Source: an uncultured Candidatus Saccharibacteria bacterium
GTDB lineage: Bacteria; Patescibacteriota; Saccharimonadia; Saccharimonadales; Saccharimonadaceae
Assembly: GCA_947427985.1 (NCBI GenBank)
Contig: CANEKB010000002.1
Span: 1 to 29,017, forward strand
Length of the DNA: 29,017 bases
Direction: 5' to 3'
The notes under the pieces: generated by a model
The model's database searches: none
What the model was told of the DNA's origin: nothing
What the model saw: only the letters and a program-made list of their open reading frames with translations
In this document: positions 14,911 to 21,879 of the stretch, piece by piece
How positions within the stretch are numbered: the first letter of the stretch is position 1
Layout: each line of letters begins with the position of its first letter
Program-made: the position numbers and the translations under genes

Positions 14911-17900
14911 ATGAAATATTCTCTAGGCCTTGATATGGGGACAACCAGCGTTGGCTGGGCTGTCATTAATGAAGATAAACAAAGAATCGAAGATTTAGGT
15001 GTACGAATTTTTGAGCGCCCAGAAAATCCTAAAAATGGAGAATCACTGGCTAAACCGCGTCGCGATGCGCGCTCTACTCGTCGTCGACTAAAACGCCGTC
15101 GGGAGCGTCTTAACTATCTCAAAGAATTCTTCGTTGGGCATAATCTCCTTAGTAGTGTTCAAGTTGATAATCTTTTTAAATACGACAAAGCTCATGAGCA
15201 TAAAGACCCATATATAATTCGGAGTATAGCTATTAAAGAAAAAATATCCAATGAAGACCTTTTTATCGCTTTGTACCATATTGCAAAACGGCGTGGCTAT
15301 AAAAGTAACCGAAAAACTGTGGAAGAAAAAGACAAAGAGAGCGGTAGGGCTCTTAGCGCGATCAAGGCTAACCAGCCGCTACTGGCCAAATACGACGGCT
15401 CGGTAGCTGCGGCACTGCTAAACGACGCAAAATTTACGAGACATAAGCGAAACAAGGATAGCGGCTACGAAAACTCATTTATTCGCGCAGATTTTGAGAA
15501 TGAAATCCTAGCAATTTTATACGCTCAAAAATGGGATGACGGTATGATTAGTGAGCTTTTGTATGTAAATCCCAACAAGCCGGAGACGAAAGGTAAATCA
15601 GGGCTATTTTACCAGCGCCCTTTTATGAACAATGTTTTAATTAATAGAATGCGCGGAAAATGTCAGTTTGAAAATAAACCTCGTGCGCCAAAATCTAGCT
15701 ATTCATTTGATATTTTTCGTCTGGCACAAGACCTCGCTCATCTCGAATACAATAATGAGACAAAACTAACCCCAGAGCAAATCAAGCTCTGTGTAGAAGA
15801 ATTCAAGAAAACGAAAGAACCGAGCTATGGTACCATTAGAAAAATTCTTGGATATGCAAAAGACGAAAAGTTCCATTTTGACAACATCCGTGGCAAATGT
15901 GGTGCAGACCAGAAAGAAAACGAGAAAATTAAATTTGGTGGCTTAAAATTTTACCACACGGTAAAATCCGCACTTAAAAATCTCCCCGATGACTGGCGTA
16001 AAATAGAAAACGGCGAAGAGCTTTTCGACAGAATCGGGGAGATTCTGACGCTTAATAAAGATGACGAATCTCTAGAAAAAGCTCTTGCGGAGATTGAGAT
16101 AAGTCGCGAAGCTAAAGAACAACTTATGACAATCAATGTTTCTGGTTTTTGCCACTTATCATTCGCAGCTATACGTAAAATCACACCCTACATCCTGGAT
16201 GGAAATACATACGATAAGGCCATCGAACAGGCTTATCCTGGCCAATTTTCGGAAAAACTGTCTGGCGACAAGAATGAGCTACCTCCTCTTACCGAAGATC
16301 AACTCTATCAACTTACTAACCCTGTAGTCAAACGTGCCGTATCTCAGACTCGTAAAGTTATTAATGCGGTTATCAAGAAATATGGTGCCCCATATCAAAT
16401 CAAAATTGAGTGCGCTACCGAATTAGCAAAAAGCTTTCACGATCGTCGCAAGATGGAAGAACAGCAAAAAGAAAATGCTAAATATAATGAGGCTATCAAA
16501 GTAAAGCTCGAAGAATTCGGAGTTACCAACCCGAGCGGGCAACAAATTATAAAGTATAAGCTATACGAGCAGCAAAATGGTAAATGTCTGTATTGCGGGG
16601 CCTCACTCAACGTAAATGACGTTTTCTCGAACAATAAGAACGTGGAGATAGACCATATTATCCCTTTTAGTATCTGTGGCAATGATGGTATCAATAATAA
16701 AACCTTAGTATGTACAAGATGCAACCAAGAAAAGAAGGATCATATTCCATTCGATGTGTGGGGCGGCAATGCAGAACGCTGGCGAAATATTATGACATTA
16801 GTAAATGACCAAAAGATACCACTGCAAAAACAAAACCGGTTACTTTGCGAAAAACCACCGAAAGAAGGCTGGAACGAACGAGCGCTTAACGATACACGCT
16901 ATATGTCTAGATTTATGTCACAGTACATAAAGAAGAATCTCAAGTTTGCTGAGCTAGGAAGGGGTAAGCAAAAAGTCTTCACGCCTAATGGAACTATTAC
17001 ATCATACCTCCGTAAGATATATGGTATAGGGAGTAAGGACCGTGAGCTAAATAATTGTCATCATGCCGTGGACGCATGCATTATTGCTACCGTATCATCG
17101 GGTCAAATTGAACGGGCCTCAGATTGGAACAAATATAGAGAACTTGGCGCCAAATATCAGACAATTCTCATTGAAAACGATAATGGAGAGATGTTTCAAA
17201 TGTCGCCAGGAGATTATGATGAATGGCGTAAAACTCTTCCGCCATGGGAAAATTTCGCCAAGGAAGTTTGCATTCGTAGCGGGATGTCGTACGATGCTGG
17301 CCGGATTGAGTCGCTTTCAGATTTTCGCGATAAATTCCGTCAATTCCAGACATACGACGAGGATTTTCTCCAGAAAATTCACCCGCTCTTTGTCTCGCGT
17401 ATGCCGAAACGTAGCATGAAGGGGCAAGCGCACGAAGAGACGCTTCGAAGCCCTAAAGCCAAGGATGGCGATTTAAGACTCACTCGCATGAAGCTAGATA
17501 AAAAAGCCGCCGAAAACTATTTGAAATATAAAAACAACAAGAATAAAAACTGGTTAGAGAATTCAGTGTTAGTGGAGAGTGATAAAACTTTATATGAGCA
17601 GCTGAAACGTTTACTCGAAGAAAAAGGTAAAGAAGCGTTCGATGAACCGGTCTACAAAAACAACAAACAGGAAGATAAAAATGGCCGTTCACTTTCACCG
17701 GTTCGTACGATCAAAGTTTACGAAAAGAAGCCAAGCACTTCTGGTACCTATCTCAATGATAAAACGCAGTTTGCTGATAATGGAAAAACGATCTGCTTGA
17801 ATATCTATCGGCGCAAAGATAAAGCCGGGGATTATAAATTTTTTGCCGCCCCACTTTACGCTCATAGTATCAATAAGTCTTCAATCCCGATCCTACCCAC

Positions 17901-18216
17901 CCCAACCGGTCGCAGTAAGGAAGAAAAGGTTGAATTTACCGCAATGCAGAATTCCGAAGGGTTAATAATGGCATCACCAGAAAACGGCTTTGAGCTTGTA
18001 GCGAAAATATTTCCCAATGATTATGTAAAAATAAAATACAATGACCGGACCGTCGAGGGTTACTATGTAAAGTACGGGATTACAAATGGCCAAATTACAC
18101 TGCTACCACACAATAGCACTAGTAAAGATATGGCAAGCACATGCTACGTTGGGCAAGCTATCGAGGTTGTCATATTGTCTATATCCGTCCTTGGCGACAA
18201 TTATGATTTTGAGTAA
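14911..18216 (+). CDS. cas9: CRISPR-associated endonuclease Cas9 (type II-C)
   Basis: A 1101-residue RNA-guided DNA endonuclease with all catalytic pieces intact. RuvC-I has Asp8 in GLDMGTTSVGWAV. An arginine-rich bridge helix (RRDARSTRRRLKRRRERL) starts at about 50. The REC lobe follows. RuvC-II has Glu500 in KIECATELAK. The HNH domain has Asp581-His582 (EIDHIIP), Asn594/595 (NNKT) and two CxxC pairs (Cys559/562, Cys601/604) that probably bind zinc. RuvC-III has His717-His718 and Asp721 (CHHAVDA). The C-terminal 300 residues include the PAM-interacting part. The size and the lack of csn2 or cas4 place it in subtype II-C. It is followed six bases later by cas1. The PAM cannot be read from the sequence. 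Confidence 0.97.
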   Translation: MKYSLGLDMGTTSVGWAVINEDKQRIEDLGVRIFERPENPKNGESLAKPRRDARSTRRRLKRRRERLNYLKEFFVGHNLLSSVQVDNLFKYDKAHEHKDPYIIRSIAIKEKISNEDLFIALYHIAKRRGYKSNRKTVEEKDKESGRALSAIKANQPLLAKYDGSVAAALLNDAKFTRHKRNKDSGYENSFIRADFENEILAILYAQKWDDGMISELLYVNPNKPETKGKSGLFYQRPFMNNVLINRMRGKCQFENKPRAPKSSYSFDIFRLAQDLAHLEYNNETKLTPEQIKLCVEEFKKTKEPSYGTIRKILGYAKDEKFHFDNIRGKCGADQKENEKIKFGGLKFYHTVKSALKNLPDDWRKIENGEELFDRIGEILTLNKDDESLEKALAEIEISREAKEQLMTINVSGFCHLSFAAIRKITPYILDGNTYDKAIEQAYPGQFSEKLSGDKNELPPLTEDQLYQLTNPVVKRAVSQTRKVINAVIKKYGAPYQIKIECATELAKSFHDRRKMEEQQKENAKYNEAIKVKLEEFGVTNPSGQQIIKYKLYEQQNGKCLYCGASLNVNDVFSNNKNVEIDHIIPFSICGNDGINNKTLVCTRCNQEKKDHIPFDVWGGNAERWRNIMTLVNDQKIPLQKQNRLLCEKPPKEGWNERALNDTRYMSRFMSQYIKKNLKFAELGRGKQKVFTPNGTITSYLRKIYGIGSKDRELNNCHHAVDACIIATVSSGQIERASDWNKYRELGAKYQTILIENDNGEMFQMSPGDYDEWRKTLPPWENFAKEVCIRSGMSYDAGRIESLSDFRDKFRQFQTYDEDFLQKIHPLFVSRMPKRSMKGQAHEETLRSPKAKDGDLRLTRMKLDKKAAENYLKYKNNKNKNWLENSVLVESDKTLYEQLKRLLEEKGKEAFDEPVYKNNKQEDKNGRSLSPVRTIKVYEKKPSTSGTYLNDKTQFADNGKTICLNIYRRKDKAGDYKFFAAPLYAHSINKSSIPILPTPTGRSKEEKVEFTAMQNSEGLIMASPENGFELVAKIFPNDYVKIKYNDRTVEGYYVKYGITNGQITLLPHNSTSKDMASTCYVGQAIEVVILSISVLGDNYDFE

Positions 18217-18222
18217 AATTCC

Positions 18223-19128
18223 ATGGCGTGGCGCGTAGTTGTAATTGAAAACCCGGCGAAACTAAGCCTGAAAGATAACAAAATCGTCATCAAGCAAGAT
18301 GATGAAGTCCTACTTCCTCTTGAGGATATCGATAGCCTTGTAGTTGATAACCAACAAATAATCCTGACGGCTAGAATTTTATCTGCTATGTCAGAGTTTG
18401 GCATCAATGTGCTTATTTGTGATAATAAGCACTTGCCGTCAACCATAATTTTACCACATGGGCGTGCTTCGCGTGGATCAAAAAATGCCCGTCAGCAGCT
18501 AAGCATGGGCGAAGCATTACGTAAGCAGCTTTGGCGAAAAAATATTATTTGGAAGATCAAGAATCAGGCCATTGTTCTGCGTAAAAACAACTTCGCCATA
18601 GAATCGGATAAATTAGAAAAATTAGCCGCAACTGTTCGCTCTGGCGACGTTGGGAATAATGAAGCAACAGCAGCGCGCTTATATTTCGATACACTGCTCG
18701 GGGATACTACACGTCGTACCCCGATGTGGTATAATTCCGCCTTGAATTATGGATACGCTATTGTGCGAGGATCGCTTGCAAGGGCTATTGCGGCGCGAGG
18801 TCTAATCACTGAAATCGGCATTAATCATCATTCGGAGCTTAATCAATATAATCTGGTAGATGACTTAATCGAAAGCTTCCGCCCATTAGTTGATGACTAT
18901 ATCGTAGAAAAAGTAGCCCCATTCCATATTGGAGACGAATACGACTCCAGTCTAAAAGTAGAAGATAGACACAGCATTATTGACGTAATGAACCAGTATG
19001 GTATAATGATTGACAGAAGATATACAATAAAACATCTGACGGATATGGTGGTGGAAAGTTTTATTGAGGCTATTATGAGTGATGATGCTGAGATTCTAAC
19101 TTTGCCGTCGATAGAGAATAGGGAATGA
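18223..19128 (+). CDS. cas1: CRISPR-associated integrase Cas1
   Basis: A 301-residue protein, the metal-dependent integrase subunit that with Cas2 inserts new spacers. The metal ligands of Cas1 are visible: Glu147 in NNEATAARLYF, His202/His203 in EIGINHH, and the acidic cluster DDLIESFRP (Asp213, Asp214, Glu217). The N-terminal beta domain (WRVVVIENPAKLSLKDNKIVI) and the ALNYGYAIVRG helix are typical of type II Cas1. It starts six bases after cas9 without its own ribosome binding site and overlaps cas2 by ATGA, so the three genes form one operon. The adaptation module looks complete. Confidence 0.96.
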   Translation: MAWRVVVIENPAKLSLKDNKIVIKQDDEVLLPLEDIDSLVVDNQQIILTARILSAMSEFGINVLICDNKHLPSTIILPHGRASRGSKNARQQLSMGEALRKQLWRKNIIWKIKNQAIVLRKNNFAIESDKLEKLAATVRSGDVGNNEATAARLYFDTLLGDTTRRTPMWYNSALNYGYAIVRGSLARAIAARGLITEIGINHHSELNQYNLVDDLIESFRPLVDDYIVEKVAPFHIGDEYDSSLKVEDRHSIIDVMNQYGIMIDRRYTIKHLTDMVVESFIEAIMSDDAEILTLPSIENRE

Positions 19129-19451
19129 TTCCATATCGTTTTATGCGTGCCATGGTGATTTTTGACCTTCCGGTTATTACCAAAAAAGAGCGAAAAATAG
19201 CCACAAAGTTTCGCAAATTTTTGTTAGATGATGGTTTTGAAATGCTTCAATACTCTGTCTACACGCGTTTATGTCCAGATCGTGATAACGCGTACACTCA
19301 TCTCGATCGGATTAAAAAGGTCGCACCCAGCAACGGTTCAATTCGCATGTTGATGCTGACGGAGCATCAATTTACTGATATGCATGTAGTTGCAGGAGAA
19401 AAAAGTGTTCAAGAAACCAAAAACCTTCCCCAACAGCTGGCATTTTTCTAA
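19125..19451 (+). CDS. cas2: CRISPR-associated protein Cas2
   Basis: A 108-residue protein that forms the Cas1-Cas2 integration complex. It has the ferredoxin-like Cas2 pattern: a first strand MRAMVIFDLPV with conserved Asp14, a helix with K/R-rich face (KKERKIATKFRKFLLDDGF), then MLQYSVYTRLCPD. ATG 19125 is chosen because it overlaps the cas1 stop (ATGA); an internal ATG at 19143 would remove six residues. It is the last gene of the operon, with a strong terminator 15 bases after the stop. Confidence 0.95.
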   Translation: MIPYRFMRAMVIFDLPVITKKERKIATKFRKFLLDDGFEMLQYSVYTRLCPDRDNAYTHLDRIKKVAPSNGSIRMLMLTEHQFTDMHVVAGEKSVQETKNLPQQLAFF

Positions 19452-19465
19452 AAATAAGCATTAAA

Positions 19466-19495
19466 CAAAAGCGCCCCTTTACAGGGGCGCTTTTG
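19466..19495. terminator. Bidirectional terminator between cas2 and the CRISPR array
   Basis: A 12-bp perfect stem CAAAAGCGCCCC/GGGGCGCTTTTG with a six-base loop. Both strands end the stem in TTTTG, so it can stop the cas operon from the left and the minus-strand crRNA transcripts from the right. Confidence 0.85.
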
Positions 19496-19513
19496 TAAGT
19501 ATAGTAGTGCGAC

Positions 19514-20010
19514 ATTATACCACGATTCAAATTGCTAGGGGACTATAACCGTTCGCCGTCAATGTATTCAGACTGGCGATTATACCACGATTCAAATTGC
19601 TAGGGGACTATAACGATGATGACCGGCGAACCATCGTCGTGAGCATTATACCACGATTCAAATTGCTAGGGGACTATAACACTGGAAGTGGTTCACTCCA
19701 AGTTTTCGGTATTATACCACGATTCAAATTGCTAGGGGACTATAACACAACGCGACTATCGGTTTCGTCAGCTTCCATTATACCACGATTCAAATTGCTA
19801 GGGGACTATAACAATTGAAATAATCAAAATATGGATTAACCGATTATACCACGATTCAAATTGCTAGGGGACTATAACTAGACTTCCCTGTTTAATTATA
19901 TTCTTTAGATTATACCACGATTCAAATTGCTAGGGGACTATAACGAAAATGGAGCCGCGCCATTTTTAGCTCGGATTATACCACGATTCAAATTGCTAGG
20001 GGACTATAAC
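19514..20010 (-). CRISPR. Type II-C CRISPR array, 8 repeats and 7 spacers
   Basis: Eight identical 36-base repeats start at 19514, 19579, 19645, 19711, 19777, 19843, 19909 and 19975. Six spacers are 30 bases; the one nearest cas2 is 29. Read on the minus strand the repeat begins GTTATAGTCCCC and ends TGGTATAAT, the layout of Neisseria-type II-C repeats (GTTGTAG...TACAAT). Minus-strand transcription is supported by the anti-repeat in the plus-strand tracrRNA. The last nine bases of every repeat form an extended -10 promoter, so transcription should start about 7 bases into each following spacer, leaving about 23 bases of guide. No repeat is degenerate at either end. No spacer visibly matches elsewhere in the window. 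Confidence 0.98.
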
Positions 20011-20040
20011 AATCATTTCCGGCTTAGCACTATCTGATAT

Positions 20041-20069
20041 ATAATATAAAAATACTGGACTTATGTAAA
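20041..20069 (-). promoter_or_regulatory. Possible leader promoter of the pre-crRNA
   Basis: On the minus strand: TTTACA (20064-20069), 17 bases, TATTAT (20041-20046). The start would be near 20034, about 24 bases before the first repeat in the direction of crRNA transcription. It lies in an AT-rich stretch that could be the leader. Confidence 0.5.
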
Positions 20070-20093
20070 GAAATCCTAGCCTCAATCGTTTTG

Positions 20094-20102
20094 TGCTATA
20101 AT
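20094..20102 (+). promoter_or_regulatory. Promoter of the pilB-like gene, extended -10
   Basis: TGCTATAAT (20094-20102) with no good -35. The start would be near 20109, giving a leader of about 49 bases without a clear ribosome binding site. It is divergent from the crRNA leader. Confidence 0.6.
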
Positions 20103-20157
20103 ATAACCATAATAATTTTACACGGGGCTCAGCAGTTGCAGTCCCACCATTCACCAA

Positions 20158-21765
20158 ATGAACGAAGAAGAAGTCCAACGCAAACGTCGCGAGAATGAAG
20201 AACAGGCCACGCGTAACCGTGCGAGGATTCTTGGTTTGCCTTATCTCGACACGCGTGAGTTCGAGAGTGTCATCCCGCTGGTTCAGGATGTGCTTAGTGT
20301 TGACGAAATGCGCAAAAACTATGTCCTCCCGCTCCAGGCCGGTACCGATTCTCTACCCTACCGTTTCATGGTAACGAGCCAGACCCCGAACAGCATTATT
20401 CCCGAGCTTCGCAAGAAATATACTGAGCTTGGTGCGCACGTAGCGTTCTTCTTGATTTCTAAGGCAGCCTATCAAGTCTTCATGTTGCGCTACGACCCCC
20501 CGAAAGAAGTTCATTACGACGACATCCGGATTGGTACTGAAGGTGACTCGGAGACGATTGCCGAAGTTAGCCAAACTCTAAACTCAGTCTCGACCGAAAA
20601 AGTTTTTAACTTCTTGATTGATCAGGCCGATAAGCTCGGCGCTTCCGATATCCATATCGAGAATATGCGCAACGAAATCCGCATCCGTATGCGTGTCGAC
20701 GGCATTCTTCATCCAGTCGCGAATATCGACAAAGATCGCTACCGTATCTTCATGGGCGAGCTTTCGGCGCGAGCTGATATTTCGACTGCCTCGATGAAGC
20801 CGCAGTCGGGTCACATGCAGCAAGAAATCCATCGCGACGGGGCGTCGCACCTACTTAACATCCGTGTTGAGATGGTGCCGACGATGTATGGTCAAGACGC
20901 TGTGCTACGTCTCTTCAACTTTGATGAAAGCTTATTGAACCTCGACTTGCTTGGTTTGTCTGACATTGAAATGGCAACGATTCGTGAAATTATTTCGCAC
21001 CCACGCGGTCTCGTGCTTATGGTTGGTCCGACCGGTTCCGGTAAGTCGACCACGCTCTACTCGATTTTGAATGCACTGAATACTACTGACCGCAAGATTA
21101 TTACTCTGGAAGATCCGATTGAATACGGTATCACGGGCATTTCTCAAATTCCGATTCATACCAACGACGGTGGTTCTTTTGCTGAAGGATTGCGTTCGGT
21201 GCTCCGTCTCGACCCAGACGTCGTGATGGTCGGCGAGATTCGTGATGCTGATACTGCGCGTACCGCGATCCAGGCTTCGATCACGGGCCATCTCGTGCTA
21301 TCATCTTTCCATGCTAACTCTACTTCGGCTGCTTTTTCACGTATGATTGATTTGATCGGCACGAACCCGATTTTTGCGAGCTCGATTCGTCTCTTGATCG
21401 CACAGCGCCTAGTACGCAAACTCTCTCCAAGCAAAGAGCCGTATAAGCCCGATGATGGTACTGCCGATTATATTCGCCGCGTGATGGCCGGAGTCGAGGG
21501 CGTTGGTCTTAGCGATATTACTTTGTATCGTCCGGTGCCAACCGAAGATGCGCCGTTCGGCTATCAGGGGCGCACTGTGCTCATGGAGCAGCTTGAAGTT
21601 TCTGACGATATTCAGGGCTACCTTCGTGGCGACCTCAAAGATATTAGCACCAAAGCTATCGAGCAGAGCGCTCGCGATCACGGTATGTTGACCCTGGAGC
21701 AAAAGGGAATTATGGCTGCTCTTCGTGGCGAAACTACTATCGAAGAAGTCTCCCGCGTCATCTAA
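20158..21765 (+). CDS. pilB: Type IV pilus / type II secretion assembly ATPase (PilB/GspE family)
   Basis: A 535-residue hexameric ATPase that powers pilus extension or secretion from the cytoplasmic face. The N-terminal 150 residues are a shortened N1-like domain. Next is the N2 domain (KLGASDIHIE...RIRMRVDGIL). The ATPase core has Walker A GPTGSGKST (290-298), the Asp box (ITLEDPIEY), Walker B ending VMVGEIRD (Glu360), and the His box (TGHLVLSSFHANS). The CxxC zinc motif that many PilB proteins have after the core is absent; the region reads KLSPSKEPYKPDDG. No other pilus genes are in the window, so PilB, GspE and competence homologues cannot be told apart by context. The next gene is on the same strand 114 bases later with its own promoter. 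Confidence 0.88.
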   Translation: MNEEEVQRKRRENEEQATRNRARILGLPYLDTREFESVIPLVQDVLSVDEMRKNYVLPLQAGTDSLPYRFMVTSQTPNSIIPELRKKYTELGAHVAFFLISKAAYQVFMLRYDPPKEVHYDDIRIGTEGDSETIAEVSQTLNSVSTEKVFNFLIDQADKLGASDIHIENMRNEIRIRMRVDGILHPVANIDKDRYRIFMGELSARADISTASMKPQSGHMQQEIHRDGASHLLNIRVEMVPTMYGQDAVLRLFNFDESLLNLDLLGLSDIEMATIREIISHPRGLVLMVGPTGSGKSTTLYSILNALNTTDRKIITLEDPIEYGITGISQIPIHTNDGGSFAEGLRSVLRLDPDVVMVGEIRDADTARTAIQASITGHLVLSSFHANSTSAAFSRMIDLIGTNPIFASSIRLLIAQRLVRKLSPSKEPYKPDDGTADYIRRVMAGVEGVGLSDITLYRPVPTEDAPFGYQGRTVLMEQLEVSDDIQGYLRGDLKDISTKAIEQSARDHGMLTLEQKGIMAALRGETTIEEVSRVI

Positions 21766-21864
21766 CTTCGGTTTTCACATTAAGCTGGACGCTGCAAGTC
21801 ACATCTAACCGAAATGTTCATCAGCCCTCTTCTAACCTAAAACTCTCCAATCTCGGTATATCCT

Positions 21865-21873
21865 TGATATAAT
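21865..21873 (+). promoter_or_regulatory. Extended -10 of the M1 aminopeptidase gene (leaderless)
   Basis: TGATATAAT (21865-21873) ends six bases before the ATG at 21880. The -35 is weak. The start site would fall at the initiation codon, and there is no ribosome binding site, the same arrangement as cas9. Confidence 0.65.
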
Positions 21874-21879
21874 ATATAC

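Noticed and set aside
19597..19818. Plus-strand 73-codon frame with a repeated IIPRFKLLGDYN peptide
   Set aside because: It is a chance translation of CRISPR repeats (repeat plus 30-base spacer is 66 bases, a multiple of three), not a repeat protein.
12512..20010. tRNA-borne integrative element with attachment sites
   Set aside because: The defence block begins beside tRNA-Arg(TCG), but I found no copy of the tRNA 3' end to the right, and there is no integrase or transposase.
21767..21813. TTCGGTT/AACCGAA inverted repeat after the pilB-like gene as a terminator
   Set aside because: The arms are only 7 bp with a 33-base loop and no T-run; not convincing.
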